From: DATAOG01 sp963753685
GTDB taxonomy: Bacteria > Pseudomonadota > Alphaproteobacteria > Geminicoccales > Geminicoccaceae
Length of the DNA stretch: 64,000 nt
Assembly: GCA_963753685.1 (NCBI GenBank)
Contig: CAVWDE010000006.1
Location: forward strand, 496,001-560,000
Direction of reading: 5' to 3'
Below the pieces are notes generated by a model. It was not told the DNA's origin. It did no database searches and worked only from the letters and a program-made list of their open reading frames with translations. How positions within the stretch are numbered: position 1 is the first letter of the stretch; each line of letters opens with the position of its first letter. A program made the translations under genes and the position numbers. Below, one piece after another: positions 1 through 9,598 of the stretch.

Positions 1-395
1 TCTACAGCGAGATCGGGATCATCCTGTTGATCGGCCTGATGGCCAAGAACGGCATATTGATCGTCGAGTTCGCGAACCAGTTGCGCGATCAGGGCCGTCC
101 GATCCGGGACGCGGTGGTCGAGGCCTCGGTGCTGCGGCTGCGCCCGATCGTGATGACCGTGGTCTCGACCATCCTGGGCGCGGTGCCGCTCGCGCTGGCG
201 ACCGGCGCCGGCGCCGAGAGCCGGAGTGCGATCGGCATCGTGGTGATCGGCGGCCTCGGCATCGCCTCGGCGCTGACCCTGATCGTCACGCCCGTGCTGT
301 ACGATCTTCTGGCCCGCTTCACCCACCCGATCGGGGCGATCGAGCGCGCCCTCGAGCAGGCGCTGCGCGGGCGCTCGGTGACGCCCGCGGAATAG
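1..395 (+). CDS. RND-family efflux permease, C-terminal end only
   Basis: This is the last ~130 residues of an inner-membrane RND (AcrB/MdtB-like) drug/proton antiporter; the rest lies upstream of the window. The open frame is already running at base 3. Near its start it shows the family hallmark GLMAKNGILIVEFANQL, followed by EASVLRLRPIVMT and ALATGAGAESRSAIG, which belong to the last transmembrane helices of RND pumps. Two further hydrophobic helices are visible, then a short charged tail ending in TAG. Such pumps normally sit downstream of a periplasmic adaptor gene, which cannot be seen here. The family is secure; the substrate is not. Confidence 0.92.
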   Translation, partial: YSEIGIILLIGLMAKNGILIVEFANQLRDQGRPIRDAVVEASVLRLRPIVMTVVSTILGAVPLALATGAGAESRSAIGIVVIGGLGIASALTLIVTPVLYDLLARFTHPIGAIERALEQALRGRSVTPAE

Positions 396-884
396 CGGCG
401 GCTGCAGGGCCAGAGCGGCAGCAGCGGTCGGTTCCCGGGTCTCCCGCGCTCGGTAGTACAAGTCGCTCGAAACGGCGCGCCGAAAGTTGATCCTTCACCA
501 TCCTTACTGAATTGATGCGGCCAAGATCACAGCGATAACTCAGATTCGGTCGATTCTGGCGCGTCCCCTGTCGCATGTTTCATTTTCGAGTGGCGCATGG
601 TGTCGCCTCTTTGACTTTCCAGCGGGCGACGGTCCGGGCGACCGGCCTCCAGCCGATCCACCCGTCCTCCATCTCGTCGAGTCTTGCCGCGTGACCCGCG
701 ATTTCCCTGGCCCGATGATTGATGCCGCCTTGATCCGACCCTGATCCGTGCCGCGCTCCCAAGTGCACAGCCCCGGGCGCCGAGCGACACATGTGGCGCA
801 TCCAGCCCGAGACCAAGCGCAGGCGGCCCCGCGCCCGCGCAGGGCGGGCCTGCGCGGGTCGGTCCGGGCGAAATCGCGAATGCG
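396..884. other. Intergenic stretch, no gene seen
   Basis: About 490 bases lie between two convergent genes. Open frames here are extensions or shadows with no recognisable protein. No tRNA and no clear stem-plus-T terminator were found. Confidence 0.5.
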
Positions 885-2229
885 TCAGCTTCGGAAGTAG
901 CGCTTGGCGCGGCGCTCGGCCTCGGCGGCCGCATCCTGAGCGGTCGACTGGCCGACGCACACGCTCTGGAACATGTCGACCGTGACGAAGTCGGCCTTGA
1001 CCGCGGCCGAGGCCTCGCTCGGCGGGCCCTTGTAGCTCTGCGGCAGGGCGTTGCGCATGACGTCGCGATAGGGCGTCGCCTTCGGGTCCTCGGTCCACAC
1101 CGGGTTGTTGTCGTAGGCCTGGAGCGGGTGGCACCAGTAGCCGAGGCTCGCCTCCTGCCAGGCGGCGTACTGCTCCTCCTCCATCATGAAGCGCAGGTAT
1201 TCGCGCGCCGCATTGGGGTAGGGGGTGTAGGCGAAGATGATCGCGTTGATCACCAGCACGCCCTGGGTCGGGAAGCCGACCGGGCCGATCGGGAAGGAGG
1301 CGTGCTGGATGTCGTCGGCGAGCGCCCGGGTCTTCGGGATCTTTGGAGGTCTTGCAGGCGTAGTAGATCGAGATGCCGTTGCTGGTGAGGCCGAGGTCGC
1401 CGGCGATGAACGCCTTGTTGTTGGACGGATCGAGCCAGGACAGCGTGCCCGGGATGAAGGTCTTGTAGAGCTCCGCTGCGTAGTTCAGCGCCTCGATGGT
1501 CTCGGGGCTGTTGAGGATCACCTTCGACTGCTCGTCGATCAAAGCACCGCCGGAGCCCCATAGCGCCCAGTCGGTCCAGCCGGAATCGCCGACCGCATGA
1601 CCGAGCGCGAAGCCCACCGGATGCTTGTCCTTCTGCAGCGCCTTGCAGAGCTCGAGGAAGCCCGGGAAATCCTTGGGCACGCCGTCGAAGCCCGCCGCCT
1701 TCAGCCAGGAGCCGCGGTAGACCATGGTGGCGCCGCCGCCGCCGAAGGGCAGCGCCACCCAGTCGTGGGTGGTGGCGCTCTTGCCGTAGATCTCGGCGAC
1801 CGGGAACCAGCCGCCATACTTCTCGCCGAGGTAGGCGGCGAGGTCGTTGAGCACCAGGAGCTTGTCGGCGAACAGCTGCGGGTCCTCCTGCCAGGCGAGC
1901 ACGAGGTCCGGGCCGGAGCCGACGTTGGCCGAGACCGAGGTCAGTGGCCGCAGGTCCTCCCAGCTCTGGTTGTCGACCTTGACCTCGACGCCGTACTTGT
2001 CGGTGAACTTCTTGGTATTGGCGTTGAACAGGTCCTCGTCGCCCTGGACGAACTTGGACGGCCGGAGCACGCGCAATTTCGCACCCTTCTCGATCGGATA
2101 GTCGGGCGGGGTCGGATCGGCGACCGCGAGCTTGGCCTCTGCCGGCCGCCAGCGGCCGAGCATCGTGCTGCCGGCGAGCGCGGCTCCCAGGCCCTGCAGC
2201 GTGCGGCGACGGTTCAACCGGAACATCAT
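885..2229 (-). CDS. ABC transporter substrate-binding protein (family 1 type), frame broken near 1340
   Basis: A periplasmic solute-binding protein of about 447 residues once the frame is repaired. The start at 2229 is preceded by AGGGAG. The N-terminus carries RRRTLQGLGAALAGS, a twin-arginine-type signal, and the mature part resembles extracellular solute-binding family 1 proteins that bind sugars or sugar acids. After residue ~295 (ISIYYACKTSK) the frame becomes nonsense. Reading one base on restores family-like sequence (the segment beginning VLVINAIIFAYTPYPNAAREY) to a TGA at 885. The break is one extra A in an AAA run near 1340. No permease or ATPase genes are adjacent. It precedes nothing downstream and follows the enolase-superfamily gene on the same strand, so it may bind the precursor of that enzyme's substrate. 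The ligand is unknown. Confidence 0.8.
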
Positions 2230-2301
2230 GCTTTCTCCCTGATTGCGGTCATTGGAACCCTGAGCCGGTCGCGGCGATGCCGAGCTGCGGGTGCGGCCGG
2301 C

Positions 2302-3492
2302 TCAGAGTTCTTCGCTGGCCTCGATCTTGGCCTCGTCGAGCGGCGGGCACAACCCCGCGAACTCGGGCAGGCGGATCATGCCGTTCTGCGGCTCGAGCGG
2401 GGTCTCGAACCAGAACTGGTGGACCGCGTTCCACTTGACCAGAAACTCCTGGTAGGGGGTGTGGATCGGCGACTGCAGCGCCGAGAAGGTGGCGTTGACC
2501 GGCGTCGAGTGGCCGTGCGGGATGCAGATCAGGTCATGGGTCGTGGTCAGCGCCGCGATCTTGAGGGTCTCGGACAGGCCGCCGCACCAGTAGGGGTCGG
2601 GCTGGTAGACATCGAGCGCGCCCTTCTCGATGAAGCGCAGCATGCCCCAGCGGGTATAGTCGTGCTCGGCGCCGGCGAGCGGGATGTTCGACTTTTCCTT
2701 GAACCGCCGATAGGTCTCGATGCGATCCGGCATCGCCACCTCCTCGAGCCAGCAGGGGCGGTACTCCTCGATCCGCTCCGCGAGCTTCAGGAGGTAGGGA
2801 AAGTCGAAGCTCTGCCAGCAGTCGAGCATGATCTGGTCGTCGTCGCCCAGGGTCTCGCGCAGCGTGCGGACCAGTTCGACGTTCTTCTTCAGGCCGTCTG
2901 CCCCGCTCATCGGCCCGTGGCGGAAGAACCATTTCTGGGCGCGGTAGCCCTGCTCTTTGGCCATCAGCGCGCGCTCGCGCACGCGCCCGGCATCGAGCAC
3001 GGCGTAGCCCAGCATGCTGGCGTATGCGGGGATCTCCGTTCGGGTAGGTCCTCCCAGGACCCGCCAGACCGGCTGGCCCAGCCACTTGCCCTTGAGGTCC
3101 CAGAGGGCGCAGTCGACGACGCTGATCGCGAACATCGCCTCGCCCTGGCGGCCGTGCACCAGGAGCCGATGTATCACGTCCCAGAGATATTCGCTCGCGA
3201 GCGGGTCCTTGCCGATCAGGATCGGGCGCAGCTGGGTGGCGACGATGTGGGCGCAGGGCTCGCGGAACGGCCCCGAGATGCCGCTCACGCCGTCATCGGT
3301 CTCGATCGTGAGGAAAAACGCCTCGATCTCGAGCCCGCGCTCGCCGATCTGGCGGCCGTATTCGCCGAGGTAGTGCTCGGCGCGATAGTCCGGATAAATG
3401 TCGATCGGCCGGACCAGCCGCTCCTCCCAGAACGGCCCGTCGGTCGGCATGGTGCCGCGGACCTTGCGCACGCGCACAGCTGTGATTTTCAA
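2302..3492 (-). CDS. Enolase-superfamily sugar-acid dehydratase, L-rhamnonate-dehydratase-like
   Basis: A mandelate racemase/muconate lactonizing-type enzyme of about 396 residues, expected to abstract a proton alpha to a carboxylate and dehydrate an acid sugar, with Mg2+. The barrel shows the metal-ligand strands IMLDCWQSFDF, CWLEEVAMPD and IPLAGAEHDYTRWG. These are followed by DVYQPDPYWCGGLSETLKIA and IPHGHSTPVN, whose histidine is the usual acid/base. That pattern is close to rhamnonate dehydratase as I remember it. The open frame extends to 3591, but the first 33 residues look unlike protein. A TTG at 3492 with GAGGG just upstream gives an N-terminus (LKITAVRVRKVRG) normal for the family, so it is preferred. 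It is probably cotranscribed with the binding-protein gene downstream. The substrate is inferred. Confidence 0.87.
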   Translation of the reverse strand: MKITAVRVRKVRGTMPTDGPFWEERLVRPIDIYPDYRAEHYLGEYGRQIGERGLEIEAFFLTIETDDGVSGISGPFREPCAHIVATQLRPILIGKDPLASEYLWDVIHRLLVHGRQGEAMFAISVVDCALWDLKGKWLGQPVWRVLGGPTRTEIPAYASMLGYAVLDAGRVRERALMAKEQGYRAQKWFFRHGPMSGADGLKKNVELVRTLRETLGDDDQIMLDCWQSFDFPYLLKLAERIEEYRPCWLEEVAMPDRIETYRRFKEKSNIPLAGAEHDYTRWGMLRFIEKGALDVYQPDPYWCGGLSETLKIAALTTTHDLICIPHGHSTPVNATFSALQSPIHTPYQEFLVKWNAVHQFWFETPLEPQNGMIRLPEFAGLCPPLDEAKIEASEEL

Positions 3493-3583
3493 AGCGGCCC
3501 TCTTTGGTTCGCCTACCTGCGTCCACGCGCCTGGGGCGTGGTTGTCGCAAAGGTAGCAGAAAAGCCGCCGCAGACAAGAAAGC

Positions 3584-3637
3584 CCGCCCAAATCCTGGTA
3601 TGAAATATTTTGAAATATCGACAGTCCGGTTGGGCGG
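3584..3637. promoter_or_regulatory. Candidate operator: inverted repeat around an AT-rich core
   Basis: The intergenic region between the divergent dehydratase and DUF1902 genes has CCGCCCAA at 3584-3591 mirrored by TTGGGCGG at 3630-3637. Between them is a markedly AT-rich core containing a GAAATAT direct repeat (3602-3618). In such a GC-rich genome this looks like a promoter/operator for one or both genes. No regulator is encoded nearby, so its function is inference. Confidence 0.35.
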
Positions 3638-3703
3638 CTCTATCTGTGTCAGGCGTGCCAATCCCTCTCTATGAGCCGGGGTGCCGATCGGAGTTCGGTC
3701 GAC

Positions 3704-3895
3704 ATGAACCAGGAGTTCAGGGTCACCGCGACCTGGGACGACGAAGCGTTGGTCTGGGTCGCCGAAAGCGACGATGTGCCGGGTCTCGTGACCGAAGCCG
3801 AGAGCTTGGAGATGTTGGTGAACAAGCTGCGGATATTGATCCCTGAACTGCTCGAAGCCAACGGGGATCTTGAGGATCAGATCCCGATGTCGTAG
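3704..3895 (+). CDS. DUF1902 small protein
   Basis: A 63-residue soluble protein matching the DUF1902 pattern: FRVTATWDDEALVWVAESDD then VPGLVTEAESLEML and a C-terminal LRILIPELLEANG. The fold is related to the HicB-type antitoxin/ribonuclease-H-like small domain, but no HicA-like toxin gene is next to it. The frame also opens at 3671. The ATG at 3704 is preferred because GGAG lies about 10 bases upstream and family members start close to this point. The gene ends inside the 3' end of the convergent pyrE gene (19-base overlap). Family assignment is fairly confident; the role is unknown. Confidence 0.7.
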   Translation: MNQEFRVTATWDDEALVWVAESDDVPGLVTEAESLEMLVNKLRILIPELLEANGDLEDQIPMS

Positions 3896-4470
3896 TCGCG
3901 GCTGGTCGTCAGCGCGATCAGGCGGAGGTCGTGGCGGGCGAGGTTGGCTTCGGCGCCCTCGAGCCGGTCGACGATCGTGACCACGGTCCGGACTTCGGCG
4001 CCGGCCTCACGCGCGGCTTCGACCGCGCGCAGGACAGAGCCGCCGGTGGTGGTGACGTCGTCGACCAGCAGCGCGCGCCTGCCGGCGATCGTGACGCCCT
4101 CGGGCAGGCCTTCGATGATCTTGCGGGTGCCGTGCTCCTTGGCCGCCTTGCGGACGAAGAAGCCCTGGATCGGCCGGCCGCGGATGAAGCTCAGCTGGGC
4201 GGCGCAGGCGACGATCGGGACCGCGCCCATCTCGAGGCCGCCGACCAGCTCCGCACCGTCGCGCAGGGCCTCGGCCAGCACCAGCTCGGCGATCAGCGCC
4301 GCCCCCTCGGGGTCGAACGCGGTCGGCTTCATGTTGAAGTAAAAGGAGGATTCCCCTCCCGATACGAGCTTGATCGGGCTCCCGCGCAATAGCGAGCGTT
4401 TCGTGACCAGGCCGATCAGCCGATCCCGCAGCGACCCGCTTCGATCCTGTCCGCCCGCCGTCACCGCCAT
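3877..4470 (-). CDS. pyrE: Orotate phosphoribosyltransferase
   Basis: This enzyme transfers ribose-5-phosphate from PRPP to orotate, giving OMP in pyrimidine synthesis. The PRPP-binding motif ALLVDDVTTTGGS is clear near residue 130 of the 197-residue product. Upstream are LVSGGESSFYFNMKPTAFDPEGA and GGLEMGAVPIVA, typical of the family. The open frame reaches 4521, but the ATG at 4470 is preferred: a GGGGG stretch sits five bases before it, and the extra 17 residues have no family counterpart. It is transcribed alone, convergent with the DUF1902 gene and divergent from glcF. Confidence 0.95.
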   Translation of the reverse strand: MAVTAGGQDRSGSLRDRLIGLVTKRSLLRGSPIKLVSGGESSFYFNMKPTAFDPEGAALIAELVLAEALRDGAELVGGLEMGAVPIVACAAQLSFIRGRPIQGFFVRKAAKEHGTRKIIEGLPEGVTIAGRRALLVDDVTTTGGSVLRAVEAAREAGAEVRTVVTIVDRLEGAEANLARHDLRLIALTTSRDYDIGI

Positions 4471-4612
4471 GATACCCCCGATCGAACCCGCCCGCATTGC
4501 CGATCCGCGCATGTTAGGCACGATGGCTTGCCAAGACCACCTTGGATCTCGATGTTAGGACGCGAAGTGGGGAGGAGCGGGCGCGCGCTGCGCGTGCGCA
4601 GGGGCGGAGCCG

Positions 4613-5944
4613 ATGCAGACCGTCTTTACGGCCGAGCAGCTGAGCGATCCGGAGGTCCGCTCGTCGGCGGCGATTCTGCGGCGCTGCGTGCATTGCGGCT
4701 TCTGCACCGCGACCTGCCCGACTTACGTCCTGCTCGGCGACGAGCTCGACAGCCCGCGTGGCCGGATCTACCTGATCAAGGACATGCTGGAGAACAGCAA
4801 GCCGGCGAGCGCAGAGGTCGTCAAGCACATCGACCGCTGCCTGTCCTGCCTGGCCTGCATGACCACCTGCCCCTCCGACGTCCACTACATGCATCTGGTG
4901 GACCACGCCCGGAAGCACATCGAAGAGACCTACACCCGGCCCCTGCCCGACCGCCTGCTGCGCAGCCTGCTCGCGACCGTGCTGCCGCGCCCGTTCCTGT
5001 TCCGTTTTTCCCTGATTGGCGCCTGGCTGGCGAGGCCGCTCGCGCGCTTCCTGCCCGGGCGCCTGCGCACGCTGGTCGGCATGGCGCCGGCGCGCATCCC
5101 GGCGCCCTCGCCGGTCGACCGGCCGCAGGTGTTTCCGGCCGAGGGGCCGCGGCGGGCGCGGGTCGCCCTGCTCGCGGGCTGCGCCCAGCAGGTGCTGGCG
5201 CCCGAGATCAACGAGACCACCGTCCGCCTGCTCACCCGCCACGGCGTCGAGGTCGTGATCGCGCGCGGCGCCGGCTGCTGCGGTGCTCTCACCCATCACC
5301 TGGGCAAGGAGCGGCCGGCGCTGCGGGCCGCGCGCGCCAACATCGATGCCTGGTGGCGGGAGCTCGAGGGCGACGGCCTGGATGCCGTGGTGATCAACGC
5401 GTCGGGCTGCGGCACCACGGTCAAGGACTATGGGTTCATGCTCCGGGAGGATTCTCGGTACGCCGACAAGGCCGCCCGGATCAGCGCCATCACCAGGGAC
5501 ATCACCGAGCTGATGACCGAGCTCGGTCTGAAGCCGCCGGTCGAGGTGCCGGATCTGGTGGTCGCCTATCATTCGGCCTGCTCGATGCAACACGGCCAGC
5601 AGATCCGCCTCGAGCCGAAACAGTTGCTGAGTGCTGCGGGCTTCGTGGTCAAGGACGTGCCCGAGGGCCATCTCTGCTGCGGCTCGGCCGGGACCTATAA
5701 CCTGTTGCAGCCGGCGATCGCGTCCAGCCTCAGGGACCGCAAGGTCGCGAACATCGAGCGCCTGCGCCCCGATCTGATCGCGACCGGCAACATCGGCTGC
5801 ATCACCCAGATCGCGGCCGGCACCAGGATCCCGATCGTCCATACCGCAGCCCTGCTCGACTGGGCGACCGGCGGGCCGGTGCCGAAGGGGCTCGAGGCCC
5901 TGGCGGCGCGGCCGCAGACCGAGATGCAAGACGCCGCGGATTGA
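4613..5944 (+). CDS. glcF: Glycolate oxidase iron-sulfur subunit
   Basis: GlcF carries electrons from the flavin subunits GlcD/GlcE of membrane-associated glycolate (or lactate-type) oxidase. It has 443 residues. Two [4Fe-4S] motifs are visible: C25-x2-C28-x2-C31-x3-C35 (CVHCGFCTATCP) and C76-x2-C79-x2-C82-x3-C86 (CLSCLACMTTCP). Two CCG-domain repeats follow (GAGCCGALTHHLG and CCGSAGTYNLLQP), giving the expected heterodisulfide-reductase-like half. No glcD or glcE is present on either side; the upstream neighbour is pyrE on the other strand and the downstream one is aceE. The flavin subunits must therefore lie elsewhere, or the protein works with another partner. Confidence 0.93.
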   Translation: MQTVFTAEQLSDPEVRSSAAILRRCVHCGFCTATCPTYVLLGDELDSPRGRIYLIKDMLENSKPASAEVVKHIDRCLSCLACMTTCPSDVHYMHLVDHARKHIEETYTRPLPDRLLRSLLATVLPRPFLFRFSLIGAWLARPLARFLPGRLRTLVGMAPARIPAPSPVDRPQVFPAEGPRRARVALLAGCAQQVLAPEINETTVRLLTRHGVEVVIARGAGCCGALTHHLGKERPALRAARANIDAWWRELEGDGLDAVVINASGCGTTVKDYGFMLREDSRYADKAARISAITRDITELMTELGLKPPVEVPDLVVAYHSACSMQHGQQIRLEPKQLLSAAGFVVKDVPEGHLCCGSAGTYNLLQPAIASSLRDRKVANIERLRPDLIATGNIGCITQIAAGTRIPIVHTAALLDWATGGPVPKGLEALAARPQTEMQDAAD

Positions 5945-5976
5945 CGAGGCGCGACAACCAGGGAGGGACCGCCGTC

Positions 5977-8649
5977 ATGGCAGCAGAGGCCAAGCTCAAC
6001 GGCGACATCGATCCGGCCGAGACGCGCGAGTGGCTCGAATCGATCGATTCGGTGCTGACGTTCGAGGGCACCGAGCGCCTGCGCTTCCTGCTCGAGCGGG
6101 TGGTCGCGCGGGCGCACGAGGCCGGCACCAACCTGCCGTTCACCGCGAACACCGCCTACGTCAACAGCATCCCGCTCGCCCAGCAGGTCAAGGCGCCCGG
6201 CGACTATCATCTGGAGTGGCGCAACCGCTGCTTCACGCGCTGGAACGCGCTGGCGACCGTGGTGCGCGCCAACAAGCACACCAACGTCGGCGGCCACATC
6301 GCGAGCTTCGCCTCCTCGGCCACGCTCTACGACGTCGGCTTCAACCACTTCTGGCATGCGCCGTCCAAGGATCACGGCGGCGACCTCGTCTACATCCAGG
6401 GGCACTGCGCGCCCGGGATCTACGCGCGGGCTTACCTCGAGGGGCGGATCACCGAATCCCAGCTCGACAACTTCCGCCAGGAGACGACCGGGAAAGGCCT
6501 GTCCTCCTACCCGCACCCCTGGCTGATGCGGGATTTCTGGCAGTTTCCCACGGTCTCGATGGGCCTCGGGCCGCTCATGGGCATCTACCAGGCCCGTTTC
6601 ATGAAGTATCTGCACAATCGCGGCATCGCCGAGACCGAGGGTCGCAAGGTCTGGGTGTTCTGCGGCGATGGCGAGATGGACGAGCCGGAGAGCCTGGGTG
6701 CGATCTCGCTGGCCGCGCGCGAGCAGCTCGACAACCTGATCTTCGTGATCAACTGCAACCTGCAGCGCCTCGACGGGCCGGTGCGCGGCAACGGCAAGAT
6801 CGTCCAGGAGCTGGAATCGGATTTCCGCGGCGCCGGCTGGAACGTCATCAAGGTGCTCTGGGGCTCGCTCTGGGACCCCTTGTTCGAGCGCGACCAGAGC
6901 GGGCTCTTGCGCCGGCGGATGGAGGAGGCGGTCGACGGCGAGTACCAGGCGTTCAAGGCCAAGGGCGGCGCCTACACGCGCGAGAACTTCTTTGGCAAGT
7001 ACGAGGAGCTGAAGGCGCTGGTCGCCGACATGAGCGACGAGGAGGTCTGGAAGCTCAACCGGGGCGGCCACGACCCGCACAAGATCTATGCCGCCTATCA
7101 TGCCGCGGTGAACCATCAGGGACAGCCGACCGTGATCCTGGCCAAGACGGTCAAGGGCTACGGCATGGGCGAGGCGGGCGAGGGCCAGAACATCACCCAT
7201 CAGCAGAAGAAGATGGGCGATGAGGCGGTGCGCTCGTTCCGCGACCGCTTCCAGATCCCGATCGGCGACCAGGAGCTCGCCAAGGCGCCCTACTACAAGC
7301 CGCCCGAGGACAGCGCGGAGATGCGCTATCTGAAGGAGCGGCGGCAGGCGCTGGGCGGGCCCCTGCCCCAGCGCCGGCATGATGCGCCGGCGCTCGAGAT
7401 CCCGGAGCTCAAGGCCTTCGATGCGCTGCTCAAGGACAGTGGCGATCGCGAGATCTCGACCACCATGGCGTTCGTGCGCATCCTGAACGTGCTCTGCCGC
7501 GACAAGGCGATCGGCAGGTTCGTGGTGCCGATCGTGCCGGACGAGTCGCGCACCTTCGGCATGGAGGGGATGTTCCGCCAGCTCGGCATCTATTCGGCCA
7601 AGGGCCAGCTGTACAAGCCCGAGGATGCCGACCAGCTGATGTACTACAAGGAGGACAAGAGCGGCCAGGTGCTGCAGGAGGGGATCACCGAGGCGGGCGG
7701 CATGTCGTCCTGGATCGCGGCGGCCAGCGCCTACAGCGCGCATGGCGTGCCGATGATCCCGTTCTTCATCTTCTATTCGATGTTCGGCTTTCAGCGGGTC
7801 GGCGATCTGTGCTGGGCGGCGGGCGACATCCGCGCCCGCGGCTTCCTGATCGGCGGCACCGCCGGGCGCACGACCCTCAACGGCGAGGGCCTGCAGCACG
7901 AGGACGGCCACAGTCACGTGCTGTCGTCGACCGTGCCCAACTGCATCAGCTACGATCCGACCTTCGCCTACGAGATGGCGGTCATCATTCACCACGGGCT
8001 CGAGCGCATGTTCGTGCGCGGCGACGACGTCTATTTCTACATCACCGCCATGAACGAGAACTACCGGCACCCGGCGATGCCCGAGGGCGCCCTGGACGGC
8101 ATCGTCAAGGGCCTCTACCCGCTGCACAGGGCCGGCAAGGCGCGCGACAAGAAGAAGCGCGTGCAGCTCTTGGGCTCGGGCACCATTCTGCACGAGGTGA
8201 TCGAGGGGGCGGCTCTCCTGGAGCAGGACTTCGGGATCAGCGCCGATGTCTGGAGTGCTACGAGCTTCACCCAGCTCGCCCGCGACGGCCATGAGGTGGA
8301 GCGCTGGAACCGGCTGCATCCGGGACAGCCCGCGCGCAAGGCCTACGTCACCCAATGCCTGGAGGGCCAGGCTGGGCCGGTGGTCGCGGCAACCGACTAC
8401 ATTCGTCTCTATGCCGAGCAGATCCGTGCCTTCGTGCCGCAGCGCTACGTCGTCCTCGGCACCGACGGCTACGGCCGGAGCGACACCCGCGAGCGGCTCC
8501 GGCGGCACTTCGAGGTCGACCGCCAGCACGTGGCGCTGGCGGCGCTGAAGGCGCTCGCCGACGACGGCGCGATCAAGGCGGACGTGGTCGCGGATGCGAT
8601 CAAGAAATACGAGATCGATCAGGAGAAGCCCTATCCGCTCTACCTCTGA
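5977..8649 (+). CDS. aceE: Pyruvate dehydrogenase E1 component, single-chain type
   Basis: This thiamine-diphosphate enzyme decarboxylates pyruvate and passes the acetyl group to the E2 lipoyl domain. It has 890 residues, the normal length for the homodimeric AceE of E. coli type rather than the alpha/beta E1 common in many alphaproteobacteria. Near residue 230 is the diphosphate-binding motif GDGEMDEPESLG...VINCNLQ, and later VPIVPDESRTFGMEGMFRQ and NGEGLQHEDGHSH. The frame opens at 5941, but the ATG at 5977 is preceded by GGGAGGG at 5961 and gives the usual N-terminus. It heads the operon with the methyltransferase-like gene, aceF and lpdA. Confidence 0.97.
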   Translation: MAAEAKLNGDIDPAETREWLESIDSVLTFEGTERLRFLLERVVARAHEAGTNLPFTANTAYVNSIPLAQQVKAPGDYHLEWRNRCFTRWNALATVVRANKHTNVGGHIASFASSATLYDVGFNHFWHAPSKDHGGDLVYIQGHCAPGIYARAYLEGRITESQLDNFRQETTGKGLSSYPHPWLMRDFWQFPTVSMGLGPLMGIYQARFMKYLHNRGIAETEGRKVWVFCGDGEMDEPESLGAISLAAREQLDNLIFVINCNLQRLDGPVRGNGKIVQELESDFRGAGWNVIKVLWGSLWDPLFERDQSGLLRRRMEEAVDGEYQAFKAKGGAYTRENFFGKYEELKALVADMSDEEVWKLNRGGHDPHKIYAAYHAAVNHQGQPTVILAKTVKGYGMGEAGEGQNITHQQKKMGDEAVRSFRDRFQIPIGDQELAKAPYYKPPEDSAEMRYLKERRQALGGPLPQRRHDAPALEIPELKAFDALLKDSGDREISTTMAFVRILNVLCRDKAIGRFVVPIVPDESRTFGMEGMFRQLGIYSAKGQLYKPEDADQLMYYKEDKSGQVLQEGITEAGGMSSWIAAASAYSAHGVPMIPFFIFYSMFGFQRVGDLCWAAGDIRARGFLIGGTAGRTTLNGEGLQHEDGHSHVLSSTVPNCISYDPTFAYEMAVIIHHGLERMFVRGDDVYFYITAMNENYRHPAMPEGALDGIVKGLYPLHRAGKARDKKKRVQLLGSGTILHEVIEGAALLEQDFGISADVWSATSFTQLARDGHEVERWNRLHPGQPARKAYVTQCLEGQAGPVVAATDYIRLYAEQIRAFVPQRYVVLGTDGYGRSDTRERLRRHFEVDRQHVALAALKALADDGAIKADVVADAIKKYEIDQEKPYPLYL

Positions 8650-8652
8650 TCG

Positions 8653-9576
8653 GTGACGGCGATGGCGATGGACGAAGTTCCGGCGGTGAGGCTGCCGGCG
8701 GGCGTGGTGCTGATGGACGGCGGCATGGGCCAGGAGCTGCGTCGCCGCGGCCTGACCGGGGGGCCGCAGGGCTTATGGTCGGCCAATGCGCTGCTGCAGG
8801 CGCCGGCAACCGTGCTCGAGGTGCATCGCGACTACATCCGGGCGGGCGCCCGGATCATCACCACCAACACCTACTCGACCAAGCGGCCGCGGCTCGACGA
8901 TGCCGGGATCGGCGACCGCTTCGAAGCGCTCAACCGGCTGGCCTGCGAGCTTGCCTGTCAGGCCCGCGACGAACAGGGCCGGGACGTGCTGATCGCGGGC
9001 TCGCTCGCCCCGCTCTACGGCAGCTATCGCCCGGACCTGGTGCGGCCGTTCGCAGAGATGGAGCCGCTCTATCGCGAGCAGGCGGAGATCCTCGCCCCCT
9101 ACGTCGACCTGTTTTTGTGCGAGACCATGTCGAGTGCTGCCGAGGCGCAGGCGGCCGCCTGCGGTGCGGCGTCGACCGGCAAGCCGGTCTGGGTCGCCTG
9201 GACGCTCGATGATCGGGGTGAAGGCCGCCTGCGCAGCGGCGAGAGCGTGAGCGCGGCAGCGGCGGCGCTCGATGGCGTGCCGGTCAGCGGCTTGCTCGCC
9301 AACTGCTGCGCGCCGGAGAGCATCACGGCGGCGATGCCCGAGCTTGCCGCGCTCGGGCCCTGGCCCTGCGGCGGCTATGCCAACGGCTTTGCCATGGTGC
9401 CGGCCGGCTGGGGATCGGCCGATGGGATCGCGGCGCTGGGCGTGCGGCAGGACCTGGGTCCCGATGCCTACCTGAAGCACGTCCGGGACTGGATCGCCGC
9501 CGGTGCCCGCCTGGTCGGCGGCTGCTGCGAGATCGGGCCCGGGCACATCGCCCGTCTGCGCGCGGCGCTGAACTAA
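8653..9576 (+). CDS. Homocysteine S-methyltransferase-like zinc protein
   Basis: A cobalamin-independent homocysteine methyltransferase-type barrel of about 300 residues that would methylate a thiol such as homocysteine. It begins VVLMDGGMGQELRRRG, the family N-terminal motif, and later has GARIITTNTYSTKR and PLYGSYRPDL. The zinc ligands expected for the family are present: NCC (LLANCCAPES) and GGCC near the C-terminus (VGGCCEIGP). The start is unclear: GTG at 8653, four bases after the aceE stop, or ATG at 8662 or 8668; none has a good ribosome site, so coupling to aceE is likely. Its place inside the pyruvate dehydrogenase operon is unusual and its physiological substrate is unknown. Confidence 0.85.
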   Translation: MTAMAMDEVPAVRLPAGVVLMDGGMGQELRRRGLTGGPQGLWSANALLQAPATVLEVHRDYIRAGARIITTNTYSTKRPRLDDAGIGDRFEALNRLACELACQARDEQGRDVLIAGSLAPLYGSYRPDLVRPFAEMEPLYREQAEILAPYVDLFLCETMSSAAEAQAAACGAASTGKPVWVAWTLDDRGEGRLRSGESVSAAAAALDGVPVSGLLANCCAPESITAAMPELAALGPWPCGGYANGFAMVPAGWGSADGIAALGVRQDLGPDAYLKHVRDWIAAGARLVGGCCEIGPGHIARLRAALN

Positions 9577-9598
9577 GGGACAACAGGGGAAAAACGCC

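Noticed and set aside
1597..3603. 668-codon plus-strand frame across the binding-protein and dehydratase genes
   Set aside because: It runs antisense to two genes with clear family motifs and resembles no protein.
5695..8529. 944-codon open frame antisense to aceE
   Set aside because: The sense strand encodes a full-length AceE with all motifs. The antisense product is a low-complexity His/Asp/Leu/Arg-rich string typical of GC-rich shadow frames.
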